From Phocoena phocoena (Eukaryota; Chordata; Mammalia; Artiodactyla; Phocoenidae), in NCBI RefSeq assembly GCF_963924675.1, contig NC_089239.1:31581818-31645817 (forward strand): 64,000 bases of DNA, in the 5' to 3' direction. The notes under the pieces were generated by a model that saw only the letters and a program-made list of their open reading frames with translations, was not told the DNA's origin and did no database searches. Below, piece after piece: positions 1 to 11,772 of the stretch; within the stretch, counting starts at the first letter, position 1; each line of letters starts with the position of its first letter. The translations under genes were made by a program, and so were the position numbers.

Positions 1-100
1 CGCTCCGCGGCATGTGGGATCTTCCCGGACCGGGGCACGAACCCGTGTCCCCTGCATCGGCAGGCGGACTCCCAATCACTGCGCCACCAGGGAAGTCCCC
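1..100 (-). mobile_element. CHR-type tRNA-derived SINE, cut by window edge
   Basis: Reverse complement of the SINE head: it ends with the complement of GGGACTTCCCTGGTGG, and the complements of the B box and A box are readable upstream. The 3' part of the element lies off the left edge. It is the short, young subfamily by its B box (GGTTCGTGCC). Confidence 0.93.
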
Positions 101-479
101 GGAGCACTCACTTTCTAACCGTTGCTTTGGCTGTTCTTCACCTACAGTGAGACTTTCAATCCCTGGGCCACTTTCTTCTTGCAAACCATCAACTGCCTTC
201 TAGCTTCGGTTTCCATTCTCAGCTGAGCACTCAATGCTGTCACTGTAATTTCCTCAGCGTTTATGCCATCGTTTCACCTCATCCTTCGAATCACGAAGGT
301 TATCAATAAATTTTATTTGCCCAACCAATCAATACTTTTCTGTTCTACTTTACTTAAGATCTTTATGTCTTTTAACTCTATCGATTCTCTTGATTACTCT
401 GTGTTTCTAGACATTATATTTGCTGCAAACATAAAGAATATGTAAGGATCACTTTTACTACAGGATGTATCCTGCATGA
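101..479. other. Intergenic, nothing recognised
   Basis: Unique-looking AT-rich sequence with short chance ORFs only. No repeat family or gene recognised. Confidence 0.5.
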
Positions 480-590
480 AGGTCATAGGTCTTCATTTTA
501 TTTCACCGGACACTCCAGTGTCTAGCACAGTTTCTGTTTAGTAGTAAATAGATGCTTAATAAAATCTCATTAAGCGAATAAGCCCTCTCA
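480..590 (+). mobile_element. L2 LINE 3' end fragment (probable)
   Basis: Contains the degenerate L2 tail pattern: a CCAGTGTCTAGCACAG stretch, then a GATGCTTAATAAA stretch and an AT-rich end. Known L2 3' ends show the same order of motifs. Old and diverged. Confidence 0.55.
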
Positions 591-904
591 CAAAGAATTC
601 TATATCAGTTGATGACGACAGGCATAATCAGTCATAATAATGGTTATTATCATTAAAGTAGAAAGTGGGGAAATGTTGAGGATGAGGTATTTAGTTCATG
701 ATAATACTTCTTCCTTTCATTTTTGATAAGTGACAGCAAAGAGTTCATTTAGCCCACAGGAATAATGATGTAGAAACGCCATACACTCCATTCTATCCTA
801 CAAGTTAAGCCAAAGATACATGAACTTTCCTGTAGAATGAATCTTGTCTTTAAAGTCTCATAGTCTTTAAAATACATTCTCAACAAACATGATGTCTAAA
901 GACA

Positions 905-1095
905 CAGCCTGGTTTAGTGGAAAGCATACCTGACAGGGAACCGCAGACCTCACTTGTAGCTCTGGTTCTGGTTAATTTGCTGTGTTTTCTAGGAGAAGTT
1001 AGTTAACTTCCTTAACATTCAGTGTCATTACAAGTGAAGGGATTGGACTTGATTATTTCTAAGGTCTCTTTGAGGTCTAAATTTCTATTCTAGTC
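905..1095 (+). mobile_element. MIR3-type SINE
   Basis: Reads as an old tRNA-related SINE: a GTTTAGTGGAAAGCA start, a TAGCTCTGGTTCTGG B-box region, then the MIR3 tail pattern GGGATTGGACTTGATTATTT followed by AAGGTCTCTTTGAGG. A further weak MIR3-like piece lies near 1,790-1,870. Confidence 0.65.
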
Positions 1096-2060
1096 TAATG
1101 AGATTTAAATTTTTAAAGGTTTTACTTCTTACTCCCTTTATTTTTAAATGTAAAAATCACCATGCAGCACTTTTCGTTGCCTAAAAAAAGTTTCTTTGTC
1201 AGCATTTCAGGATGCTTAGACATAAATCTTTATATGCTCTAACACCAAAAAATGCTAATTTTTCAGTCATCTTAATGTTTTTAGACTCCATAGAGTCTGC
1301 CATATTATTAATATTTTAGTGGGATTAGTAATAAATAATATAAACTAAGTCTTTAAAGTTGGTATGTATTTTCCTTTTTTTCACTTAAATTGGACATTAC
1401 AATATTTTATGACAGATTATCATATCAAATGAAAATATGAATGCAGATATGTAATAGCTACTAGCACCTTGTATTTATAAGATCACTTGAAACTTATGTT
1501 GAGAATGATGTCTATTTACTTTACTATTTGGATATTTTCAAATCAGGATTAAAATACTACCACCATTAATATATGGTACAATTAAGCACTTCTTATCAGA
1601 TTTATAGAATAACATACCATAAAAATTTCTCAATACAAAAAAGAATATTTCTAATCCTTAATCAATATACAGTTTTTATGGGCAATATTTAGTGTAGTCA
1701 TAGTATACAAGAACGTTGAAATTAACTTTTCAAAAGCCAGGACAGAGTATGAAATGTCACATAAAACTAGTTGAAGTTAATAATCCTGATTTAACTCACT
1801 TAGTCTATTTTTCCCTTTCTGTCAAATAAAGGGCTTATATTAGATGATTTGAGATAGAATATTTTGTGACTCTGTGAGGAAAGGAGGGTAAACACTGAAT
1901 GATAATGGGATTTAAGGTAGACCTGGAAATGTATAGGATTGTCGTAGCAGAAGAGAGACAGGACTCCCAGGCAGAGAGTACAGCTTAGGTATGTCTTGAC
2001 TCATCTTTTGTTTAAATGATGGAGATAAAACGATAATTAAAACTCTACCTGCATAGTCTG
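1096..2060. other. Intergenic, AT-rich
   Basis: No gene. Apart from the weak MIR3-like stretch at about 1,790-1,870, nothing is recognised. AT-rich throughout, with stops in all frames. Confidence 0.5.
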
Positions 2061-2064
2061 ATAT

Positions 2065-2230
2065 TTTAGCTACTAGTCAAATGTAGCTCTTAAAACATAA
2101 TTTTAAATTAATTTAAATTAAAAATTCATTTCCTCAGTCACACTAAACACATTTCAGGTTCTCAGCAGCCATATGTGACTACCCCACTGGGCAGTTCAGA
2201 CATTTCTATCATAACAGAAATTTCTACTGG
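2065..2230. mobile_element. Old DNA transposon fragment (possible)
   Basis: The stretch from TAGCTACTAGTCAAATGTAG to TTTCTACTGGTCAGCA resembles the inside and end of a short, abundant non-autonomous DNA transposon of placental mammals. I cannot name the family with confidence. Confidence 0.3.
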
Positions 2231-2509
2231 TCAGCAATGCATCTAGATGATAATAACCAAATGGAAACAGGGAGATCCGATGTCTATTTGACTATAATAT
2301 GGTCTGTGTCTTGCTGAAGAGAAGGTAGAAATAACTTTAGACTTTATTTTAAACTATATAATTAATATGTTTGCTGACAAAAATAAGATCTCCATGCATG
2401 CAGAGAAAAAGAAGGGAGTGTAGAAAATTATCAACCCCAAAGAAGTCACAGAAGGAGAAAAATTACAGCGGAAAAGATAGATTTCTTAAGATTGGATTCA
2501 GCTATGAGA

Positions 2510-2541
2510 AACACACACACACACAGACACACACACACACA
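2510..2541 (+). repeat. (CA)n microsatellite
   Basis: AC dinucleotide run of about 16 units with one AG interruption. Likely polymorphic in length. Confidence 0.95.
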
Positions 2542-2721
2542 GATACAGATTTAAATATGGAAGACGTTTATTTGTGCTCACATTAATCACATAAATGTCC
2601 AGAGATAAGAAGTCCAGAGCTGCTCTGGTCACACAGTTCAATGCTGTCCTGAAAGACTATTAAAGTCACCATTCAGCCATTTCTGGGATGTGGTCCTGGT
2701 CTACATGGTCTAAGGAAGCAT

Positions 2722-2790
2722 GAAGAAGAAGAAGGAGGAGGAGGAGGAGAAGGAGAAGGAGAAGGCAAAGGAGGAGGAGAGGAAGAAAGA
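2722..2790 (+). repeat. (GAA/GGA)n polypurine tract
   Basis: Nearly 70 bases of almost pure purine on +, made of GAA and GGA/GAAGGA units. The Lys/Glu-rich ORF reading through it is a by-product of the repeat and not a gene. Confidence 0.9.
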
Positions 2791-3009
2791 ACATCCTCCA
2801 CTGTCTCCTAATAAAGACTCTGGAAGGCTGTATGCTTTATATCCATCCCATTGGCCAAAATGTAGTTACATACTCACACTTAACTCCAGGGTGGCTGGAA
2901 CATGTAATATTTATTGCAGTCAGCCATGTGCCCAGCTAAGAGGTCTGTTCATTCAGAAGAAAGGGAGACTGCATATTGTGGAACACTGCCAAAGATAAAA
3001 ACACAAAAT

Positions 3010-3480
3010 AAAATATTTTTATAGCTGTGATATATCAGTGATTATAATAAATATTAACAGATTAAACTTTTATACAAAAAGATAAAAATTGTGACTACTA
3101 TCTAATCCATCTATAAACTTCTTGCTAGAAATATATATAAAACAAAAACATACAGAAAGGAAGAAAATAAAAGAATTGGAAAAGTATACTATGCTAATAA
3201 TAATTAAAGATATTTCTAGTAATATTAAAATTAGATGAAATAATATTAAAGGCAAAAGGCATTAATAGGGATAAAAGGAACACAGAATCTCCATGAAATA
3301 GAAAAACTATGAGCTTGTATACACCTAACCACACAGCTTCAAAATACATAAAGCAAAACCAGAAAGAATTGTTAGCAGAAACTAATAATTCCACAATCAT
3401 AGTGGGGAATTTTACTACAAGTATAACAGAAACCGATTAAACCAAATAATCAAAGATTTAATGTTCAAACGTACATGTTT
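3010..3480 (+). mobile_element. Old L1 (L1M-type) fragment, endonuclease region
   Basis: Degenerate + strand L1 ORF2. The part around 3,310-3,420 follows the L1 order of a 'CACCTAACC...AAATACATAAAGCAAA' stretch then a 'CAATCATAGTGGGGAATTTTACTAC' stretch, which in intact L1 encodes the endonuclease GDFN/GNF catalytic segment. Many stops and frameshifts. Confidence 0.65.
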
Positions 3481-4363
3481 GTTCTAGTACGTATATAGAA
3501 ATCCTGCATACAAACAATATAAAATATGTACATTTTGGTTAAACTTCTATCTTCAAATAATTTTAAACTTACAGAAATATTGCAGAAATAGCACAAATAA
3601 CACAGTTTCATACACCCACCTCCAACTTGCTTTTATGTTAACATCTTACATAAACGTAATTATTAAACTAAGAAATTATCATTAGTACAACACAATTAAA
3701 GACTTTATTTGGTCCTCTCCAATCTGTGACAGTTTCTCAGTCTTTCCTTGTCTTTCACCAGCATCACACTTTTGGAGACTACGGGTCAGTTATTTTGTGT
3801 CTCTCAATTTGGATTTGTCTGATGTTTTCTCATGATCAGATAGAGTTTATGCATTTGGGGCAAGAATACCACAATTATGCTGTGCGCTTTTCAGTACATC
3901 TTGTCAAGGAGCACATAATGCCCATATGTCTTATTATTGGACACGTCACTTGCTTAAGCTGGTGTCTGCCATAATTTTTCACTCTGAAGTTATAATTTCC
4001 CCCCTTTTAATCAAATATCTTAAGGGAGACTTCTTGAGACGAGGCAAATATCCTGTTTCTCTTCTAATTTTTGCCTAGGAATTTGAGCATGCACTGGCAA
4101 CCCTTGCCTGAAATGATTCCCTGGTGTTCTAACGGCAATCCACTGTTTCTCTCTCTCGTATATTTATTCATTGGAATTTTTTTGTAAGAGAGCCATTCTT
4201 TCTTCCCACCTATTTACCTATTTGTTCATATTAGTATGGACTCATAGATTTTTAAGTTCTATAGGTTCATTATTTATTTTGTTCCTGCAATCGCTACACC
4301 TTTGAGCATCAGGACCTCCTTAAGTTGGCTCCTTTGCTCTTGCGATCTGCTCCATTGCTTTTT

Positions 4364-4382
4364 GAGAACTTCCTTACTTTTT
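4364..4382 (+). repeat. Target-site duplication, left copy
   Basis: A 19-bp sequence starting GAGAACTTCC is repeated exactly at 4,674-4,692, flanking the minus-strand SINE. Confidence 0.9.
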
Positions 4383-4673
4383 TTTTTTAATTAATTAATT
4401 TATTTATTTATGGCTGTGTTGGGTCTTCGTTTCTGTGCGAGGGCTTTCTCTAGTTGTGGCAAGCGGGGGCCACTCTTCATCGCGGTATGCGAGCCTCTCA
4501 CTATCGCGGCCTCTCCTGTTGCAGAGCACAGGCTCCAGACGCGCAGGCTCAGTAATTGTGGCTCACGGGCCTAGCTGCTCTGCGGCATGTGGGATCTTCC
4601 CAGACCAAGGCTCAAACCCGTGTCCCCCGCATTGGCAGGCAGATTCTCAACCACTGTGCCACCAGGGAAGCCC
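4383..4673 (-). mobile_element. CHR-type SINE, long form
   Basis: Poly-T at the left and the complement of GGGCTTCCCTGGTGGCACAG at the right show minus orientation. The tail region (complement of AGACCCAACACAGCCA plus ATAAATAAAT) marks the long subfamily. It is flanked by a perfect 19-bp duplication and sits inside an older repeat. Confidence 0.95.
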
Positions 4674-4775
4674 GAGAACTTCCTTACTTTTTGACATCAA
4701 TGCTCCAGGCTCATCTCTTATTTTCCCTACTTCAGCCCTGGAATATACCACTTCTCCAAGGAACCTTGAAAATGG

Positions 4776-5590
4776 TTAAAGGCTTGTTCTCAAAATCATT
4801 TTTTAAAATTTCATAATGCAGGAAATATTATTCCTCCAAAATTTCAGCTGTTGAGTTGTTTGTGCAGCCACTACACAGAACAGCTGCACCATTAAATGGG
4901 CATTCGTTTTCAATTATAGTTTCTTAAGGAGGAAAATGCCTTAAAGTTAGTTAAATAGCTAAAAATTAGAGTTCTTCGTTTCCTTCATTTAAATTTTTGA
5001 GTACTGTACACTGAACAATTGCACGAAGATTAGATTTATTATGTAATCGCCAACATTCTGCCTCGTATTGCTTAAATTGTGTAAACATTTGTTGGTTCAA
5101 AAAGTATTGAATATTCTATCTTAAGTAGCTGACATACTCTGTTAATATGCTAATTTCATTCTCAAAGTCTAACTTAGTCCTCAAATTTATTGTCCTACAT
5201 ATTTAACCGTTTGCAAGTTTATAGTAGTTTTCTTCATGGTATTAATATTTATAGTCATTATTAGTTACTACAGCATTGTGCTTTTGCAATAATAAATAGA
5301 CACTTTTGTTTCAAAATAGCTTCTCATCACGAAAACAACATAAAGAGAATTTTCTTTCTGAGTACCATCTAGATTATTTACATATATTTGTAAATGCATA
5401 TTCAGATACAGAAAATCCAAATAACATGTTTTATTTGTATTGCTGATGTTGTAACCATATTTAAATATGAAAGAAACCTTTGAGATCACAGAATTATTGA
5501 TCATACTCAAGTTCAGGGATGCCAGAAATTATACTGAAGTTGGCTTGCAGCTCTTTAGTCTATTAAGAACCAAGGTTGAAGTTCCACTAA
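4776..5590. other. Intergenic, AT-rich
   Basis: No gene, RNA gene or confident repeat. Low GC, chance ORFs only. Confidence 0.5.
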
Positions 5591-6199
5591 ATAGCTGGTT
5601 TTGGCCAAGTATCAAAGGCAAACAGAATCTCCATGCAACTCTAATAACTAGGAATAAATCTAACATAAATTATAATAACATGTTGAATAATATTAATAAG
5701 GACTCGCATAAATGGAAATAAATCATGCTCATGGTTGAAAAGCCATGATATTATAAAAATATAATTCTCTCCAAATGAATTATTAATTTCAACTCAATTC
5801 CAAGCAAAATTCCAGTGGTTTTTTTTTATAGAACTTGACAATCTTACCCCAAATTCACATAGGAGAACAATGAAACAAAAATAAGTTTAAAAAAAAAAAT
5901 AGGGGGTCTCCAAGGGGTCTCCAAGGACATCTTGAGGAAGAGGAGAGATTTTCTAATTTGAACAATGGTGCCACATGAGTTTGCATGGCTCAGTGGGTCT
6001 TGTCCTAACAAATGACAAGCCTTGGTATAAAGGTATAAATTAGACATATGCAATAGAATTCAGAAGACAAAAACAGACGTGTGAATATTTAGAAAATTGA
6101 TACATGATAGAAAGGGCATTAGAAATAAATGAAAAGTTTGTTTTTCAATAAATGTTACAGTGAGAACAGATTTTATTATACATAATAAAAATAAAATAA

Positions 6200-6396
6200 G
6201 GGCTTCCCTGGTGGCGCAGTGGTTGAGAGTCCGCTTGCAGATGCAGCGGACATAGGTTCGTGCCCCGGTCCGGGAAGATCCCACATGCCGCGGAGCGGCT
6301 GGGCCTGTGAGCCATGGCCGCTGAGCCTGCGTGTCTGGAGCCTGTGCTCTGGCAACGGGAGATGCCACAACAGTGAGAGGCCCAAGTACTTGAAAA
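6200..6396 (+). mobile_element. CHR-type SINE, short form
   Basis: Starts GGGCTTCCCTGGTGGCGCAG, with an intact A box. The B-box region reads GGTTCGTGCC, and the body ends at CAACAGTGAGAGGCCC. It is followed by an A-rich tail. The flanking AAAATAAAATAAG sequence on both sides is the likely duplication but is masked by the simple repeat. Inserted in the old L1. Confidence 0.95.
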
Positions 6397-6441
6397 TTAA
6401 AAAAAAAATAAGTAAAATAAAATAAAATAAAATAAAATAAG
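6397..6441 (+). repeat. A-tail expanded to (AAAAT)n
   Basis: The SINE tail passes into about six AAAAT/AAATA units. Expansion of a SINE tail into a microsatellite is common. Confidence 0.85.
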
Positions 6442-7719
6442 AGATATACTTTACAATCCATTCTAAGTGAATGAAAGATCTACTCTGTAAAATTTTTGAA
6501 AGAAAACATAGTAGATATCTTTATATCTACAAGGTAGAGAAAGGCTTCTTAAACATAATTCAAAAGCCTCAAAACATAAAAGAGAAAGTTGATCAATTGG
6601 AATACATAAAAATTTTAACTCTTCAACTAGAAACCATAAACAAGTGAAAAGATCGGTTGCCAATTGGGAGAGGCTATTTGCAATTCATGTAATTGACTAA
6701 GAATTAGGTATAAGAACATACAAAGAGCTCTTACTAGTTAATAAGAAAATAGGCCAACAACCAAAAAAGTGAGAAAGAAAATGAATAGTTAATCCAATGA
6801 CAAGCGAATGTCCGATAAAGGTATGGAAATATATTCAAGCTCATTTCTAAGTAGGAAAATGGAAAAAAATAGCAAAATATTATTTCATATCCATCAGATT
6901 GACAACATTGAAAGTGCTTGATGGTATTAACCATTGGTAAGGTTGTGGAAAAATAGGGAACTTGTATACACTGCCAAAAGTGTAAAGTGTATACACATTC
7001 CCTGGAGGGCAATACGGCACCATCCTGGTAAAGTTGTAGATACACACATTTGAACATTTAAGTAGGTACCCTTCTAGAGAAATCCTAGCATGTGTGGCAA
7101 GCAGACATATGGTGTGACATGCATGTTTATAACAGTGAAAGATAGGGCACAGGCCTAACTGCTCATTGAATAAATTGTGATGCACTCCATCAAGAGCAGA
7201 ATGTACAGGACCTAAAAATGAATCATTCAGGGATATATGTATTAACACGGTGAAAACTCAAAAACCGAATACTGAAGAATAATGGCAAGTTAAATAATGA
7301 TATTCACAGTCTCAGACTATTTGTATAAAGACTGAAAATATACAAAACATGACATAGTGTGGATGTATAGATCCTTGTGCAGTAATAGTATAAATGCATA
7401 CACGAAACTGACAGACATTCTAGTGAACAAGATATGAATGGAGGGCAGAGAGACAGTCTGGGAAAGGTAGCCTGCAATCCTTTCTGTGATCTTTCATTTC
7501 TTTAAAAAATCTGTATCAAATTGTTAAAGATTTGATAAAGCTTCGTGTTGTTCCTTTGGTGCGATGATTGTAGTGTTTTCATACTTTTCTGTAGGCTTAA
7601 AAAAATTTGCTGATAAAAATGGAGGTTTTACCATGTACATTGAATAAAGAATGATAATAGAGCCAAAAGTAACATAATTATCATAGTAAACACAGATACA
7701 GGACAAAACACGTAAGTCA

Positions 7720-7757
7720 AAAAAATAAAATAAAAGAGTAAAATAAAATAAAATTTA
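7720..7757 (+). repeat. (AAAAT)n-like A-rich tract
   Basis: AAAATAAAATAAAA units with interruptions. A simple repeat at the right side of the old L1 3' region. Confidence 0.75.
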
Positions 7758-8690
7758 AAAGTTACAGCAAGCACTGCACAACTTTCCTCCTGTGTATCTG
7801 TAAAGTGCCCCCTTTGAGTAATAAGGAAGTTTGCATGGGAGTGAACGCAGCTGCCTTATAAATCAATCAGCAGAAGAGCAGTTAAAGACAGTCATTTGCA
7901 CTGTGCGCTCAGGAGATACATTTCCTGTCAAAAATAAAAGCTTCTTGTCCAAAACAAAATAACACGGCCATAATGTGACTACGGGCTGAATGAATCAAAC
8001 AGCAAGGATCAGAAAGAGATTCCTCTGAACTTTATGAATTACCAGAATTACGTATGAAGATGTAAAGTTATGTTTAGGTAGGAGACATAGACTTTATCTT
8101 TTAAGAGTGAAAATTTAAAGTTCAAATTGAGTTACCCTATGAAGAGCACGATACTTTAAATAAATCATCTTTTGACACTTAAATAACTGATCACCATGAT
8201 TTTAATTTAACAAAGTCATTTATTTCACGGGGAACTGATGATTTTCCCTAGATTTCCAATTGCACTTTCAACCACGTAAGTTCTGACATTAGCTAGCGCC
8301 AACATCCCACCTATTTATAAAATTCCCTGTACCCTGTTGCCGTTTAGCACAGTGAATACCCATTTTTAAACAAAATGGTGATACATTATGACAGCCAAAG
8401 GGCAGAGCTTTTTACCTGGACAGAGATTCATCATTTTTTAATGTAGCACAGCTTCGTGTTTGCACTGTCATCAAGCACTCTGAAAGGTGCTTGGAGAGAT
8501 TGATGACCTAAACGATTACTGAAACTTAATAATACCGTCAGCAACTGCAGGTTGATATCGCACACAACGGAAATAGTACATTCTTTCCCGTCCATGCTCA
8601 TTGTTGGCCAAGTTATATTAATATTTTGACCAGATAAAGTGTTAGAGAAAACTGAAATCTTTTTCTATAATAGTAATTATATGATATTTT
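7758..8690. other. Intergenic, no repeat recognised
   Basis: About 900 bases that I cannot assign to any repeat family, with no ORF of note. The composition is more balanced than the flanks between about 7,800 and 8,100. It may be unique DNA and so a place to look for conservation. Confidence 0.45.
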
Positions 8691-8699
8691 GATATGGTT

Positions 8700-9600
8700 T
8701 TAGCAAGTGCCGTACAAAAATAATTCCGTTGCATATATACCCAGAAGTGGGGTTGCTGGATCATATGGTACTCCTATTTTTAATTTTTTGAGGAACCGCA
8801 ATACTGTTTTCCATAGCAGCTGCACTACTTAACATTCCCACCAAAAGTGTCAAATTGAAATCAGGATCTCATCGCGATATCTGCCTCTCCATGTTTTTTT
8901 GTTTTGTGTGTGTGTGTGTTTGCGGTACACGGGCCTCTCACTGTTGCGGCCTCTCCCGTTGCGGAGCACAGGCTCCGGACGCGCAGGCTCAGCGGCCATG
9001 GCTCACGGGCCCACCCGCTCCGCGGTATGTGGGACCTTCCCGGACCGGGGCACGAACCCGTGTCCCCTGCATCGGTAGGCGGACTCTCAACCACTGCGCC
9101 ACCAGGGAAGCCCTGCATCTCCATGTTTATTGCAGCATTATTCACGATAGCCAAGATATGGAAACAACCTAAATATCTATCAACAGATGAATGGATGAAG
9201 AAAATATGTATATACATAGAATGGAATATTATTTAGTCTTCAGAAAGCAGGAAAGCCTGCCGCGTGCAACATGTATGAGCCCAGCACGCATGATGCTAAG
9301 TGAAATAAGCCAGTCGCAGAAGGACAAAGACTGCATGACTCCAGTTGTATAAAAGGATCTAAAGTAGTCGAGCTCCAGGGAAGCAGAGAGTAGAACGGTG
9401 GTTACCAGGAGCCGGGGGAGAGGGGAAACGGGGGGTTACTGTTCTGCAGGTACAAAGTTTCATTTATACAAAATAAATCCTAGAGATCTGCTGTACAACA
9501 TAGTGCCTATAGGTGACAACACCATACTGTGCTCTTAAAATTTTCTTAAGAGGGTATATTTCATATTAAGTGTTCTTAACAGAATTTCAAAAATTAATCA
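8700..9600 (+). mobile_element. Old L1 with inverted 5' part, split by a SINE
   Basis: Positions 8,700-8,845 are L1 ORF2 read backwards (CATATATACCCAGAAGTGGG, GGTTGCTGGATCATATGGT). From about 8,850 the L1 runs forward (GAAATCAGGATCTCATCGCG, then after the SINE GCAGCATTATTCACGATAGC and TGGAATATTATTTAGTC, then the 3' UTR to about 9,600). Both halves come from neighbouring segments of the same L1 region, the signature of a twin-priming inversion. Confidence 0.8.
8894..9112 (-). mobile_element. CHR-type SINE, short form
   Basis: Minus orientation with a T-rich/(TG)n tail at the left and the complement of GGGCTTCCCTGGTGGCGCAG at the right. Flanked by a 13-bp duplication (8,881-8,893 and 9,113-9,125) with 12 of 13 bases matching. 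Inserted into the forward part of the old L1. Confidence 0.95.
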
Positions 9601-10839
9601 CTTGCAAATCAACTGTAAACATTACGCAACAAAATATAAATGGGTTTATCAAGACAGCCTTTTACTGACTACATAACACATGGGAAGCACCGAATGGAGA
9701 CTAGAAAGAAAATAACATCATCCTGTTCACAAATGTATTTAATGTCAAAACATATCCCCAAAGAGCCCATCCTACCTTTTATGTACGCCACCTGCAATAT
9801 ATATCTATGAGGTAAATATATCAAAGAAGATGATTTTTTTGGCTACTTTTTTTCCAGAAAATGCTTTACTTCCTATTATTGATTTGAGAGTTTGATGAAA
9901 GTGTATTTTGCCTGAAAGTGACTCTACTTGGACCAAAGAAGATTTTTCTATGTATATAATTTACCCAACTTCAATAATTTCACTGAGAAGTATCAGAAAT
10001 TATGGCATGATCTCTGTGAACAAAGGGTTACAAGGTAAAGATACAGCTTCTGTAATATTACAAAAGTAGCTAAGTTGTCGATTTTAACACCACGGTTGAT
10101 TCACACTCATTTCATAGCTTACTATTTATATCCTTTTTAGAGCTCTTTGCATGTATATAAAATTCAAGAATACAATTCAATAAAATACAAATCAGGGAGT
10201 GAATTTATAATTTAACTTTTGTTGCGAGCATTATCAACAAAGGCAGGCCATTAGAAAGGCTGTTTCTTCGCCAGTGAATTAATGCTAGAAGGACAAGTAG
10301 TGTAAACTATTCTGCCGACAGGCCAGTAATGAAAACATAGTTAATGCAGTAAAGCTTGCCAACTACTGATGAGACTCAGGAGAAATTCCTTAACAGATGT
10401 TTCCCTGAGCAAATATATACTCGCCTACTCTGATTATGATGGTCTTGAGAATTTGTGCTTTGATTCAACGTTCAGCTACTCTTCAGCAGGCTCATGAAAA
10501 TATGATTCTTACAAAGAGGATATTCTACATTTTCCTTCCCCAAGAACCAACATATGACATATTTATTGTACTCAGTCCCATGTGGTGAAGTCCAACAGCA
10601 CTTTTCATAGCACTAGAATTAAAGTGTGTCAGCATTTTATTATGAACTAGAGGAGGCAAAGCCTTTTGGGGGGTCTTGGGGTTTTTTTTTTCCTTTTATA
10701 AGCTTCCTTCACACTGGCACCTCTGTGGTTTTACTAATATCTATTTGTGTGTATTGAAGCCCTAATTATTTTAATTATTTCTTGCTAAAAATCTTCCACT
10801 TCCTAGGTTTTCAATTGGGTGAGAAATACTAAAATATAT
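9601..10839. other. Intergenic; possible conserved element at 10,200-10,400
   Basis: No gene or confident repeat. The 10,200-10,400 stretch is repeat-free and holds several SOX-like (AACAAAG) and homeodomain-like (TTAATGC, GTAATGA) words close together. That alone does not show function. Confidence 0.4.
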
Positions 10840-10995
10840 ACTTAGTAGTTGTGTGACATTGGGCAATTGATTTAATTGGAGCTAAACCTCAAACTCCCTG
10901 AGCATTGGGAGGGTAGTAAGAGCACCTACTTCATCAGACAATGTGAGGATCAAATTGGATAATCCACTCCAGAGGCTGAACACCGGTGCACGGCA
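10840..10995 (+). mobile_element. MIR fragment
   Basis: AGTTGTGTGACATTGGGCAA is the MIR core (GTGTGACCTTGGGCAAG), followed by the GAGCACCTACTTCATCAG and GTGAGGATCAAATTGGAT tail words. Confidence 0.75.
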
Positions 10996-11189
10996 ATGAT
11001 CCACGTCATCTCCGTCCTTACCTAGAGTGGCTCCGTCCTAGTCGTTACTACAGGTTCCTCACTCTGCACTTGCCTGAAATAAACATCAGGTATCTCACTT
11101 TCTACCCAAAGCCAATCTTTTTAAACATTCTAAACTTTCTTTAAAATGCAAATGCAAGCAACAAATTAACCAAGTCAATGGCTGCTGTA

Positions 11190-11300
11190 AGATTAATAAT
11201 TATCCTCTAGGTTCCGTGAAGGAGAAAGTCCATGTCTGTTTTATTACCATAGTCCCTATGTGCAGAGGTATGTGCTTCGTAAAATATTAGTCTTTAGAGC
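11190..11300 (+). mobile_element. L2 3' end fragment
   Basis: Words in L2 tail order: GAGAAAGTCCATGTCTGTTT, ATAGTCCCTATGTGCAGAGG, then TGCTTCGTAAAATATT. Old and diverged. Confidence 0.5.
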
Positions 11301-11758
11301 TTTTTAAAGTTGTGATCTTATGTCTAGTTACATAAGTACTTAAGTGAAAATAATTCATTTTTGAGGCTGTGGATTCAATTCCTGCTGTGGTTGGAAAGTG
11401 AAATAGACAGCCTTGCTCTGGCATTATTTTATTATCACGTGAATGTCGTATTAGAACCAATATTAACTCACACTTTCAACAAGAGGCTTTAAGCTAAAAC
11501 CAGAAGACATGCCATGGTGTTATCAAAGTGCACTAAGCAAGCTGCCCCGACACAGTGATTGGCAGGGAACCAAAAACCCACAGAAATCCTCGGCAAAGAA
11601 GGGTCCAATACACCTCTTTACACCCCCTTGCCATGGCCTGAAAATGTTAATTGCTATTTTATGTCTCTTGTTGATAAACCACAGTTGTCCCCTGCACCCC
11701 TAATTTACATTTGCAGAATTTCCAGTACTTCAGGAGCAACTCTTCTCCAACCCCATTT

Positions 11759-11772
11759 AAAAGAGTAATTGC
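11759..11772 (+). repeat. Outer target-site duplication of the SINE pair, left copy
   Basis: AAAAGAGTAATTGC at this position reappears as AAAAGAATAATTGC at 12,298-12,311 (13 of 14 bases), beyond the second SINE. No matching copy is seen between the two SINEs. Confidence 0.7.

Larger units (their letters stand above)
3540..4775. mobile_element. Old high-copy repeat (probably L1M non-coding part), split by a SINE
   Basis: A long stretch with features of a familiar placental repeat: ATTGCAGAAATAG, TGTTAACATCTTACATAA, CAATCTGTGACAGTTTCTCA, GATGTTTTCTCATGATCAGA and ACTTCCTTACTTTTTGACA in the expected order. I believe it is related to old L1 but cannot assign the family. A SINE (4,383-4,673) interrupts it, and the repeat resumes at 4,674-4,775. 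Confidence 0.5.
5600..7500 (+). mobile_element. Old L1 (L1M-type), ORF2 3' half and 3' UTR
   Basis: Degenerate L1 on +. Landmarks in order: TCTCTCCAAATGAATTATTAATTTCAACTCAATTCCA-like RT/C-terminal coding DNA near 5,770-5,815; the AACAAATGACAAGCC stretch near 6,010; the ACATTGAAAGTGCTTGATGG and GGGAACTTGTATACACTGCC stretches near 6,905-6,980; the cysteine-rich C-terminus; and the 3' UTR. Long minus-strand ORFs here are antisense shadows. It is interrupted by a SINE at 6,200. Confidence 0.75.

Noticed and set aside
2720..2998. 92-codon Lys/Glu-rich ORF
   Set aside because: Start is within the GAA/GGA simple repeat; no family.
8855..9236. ORFs of 105-118 codons on both strands
   Set aside because: They are translations of the SINE at 8,894-9,112. 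The same peptide words appear at every SINE copy (11,7xx, 17,2xx, 18,3xx, 18,6xx, 59,5xx).
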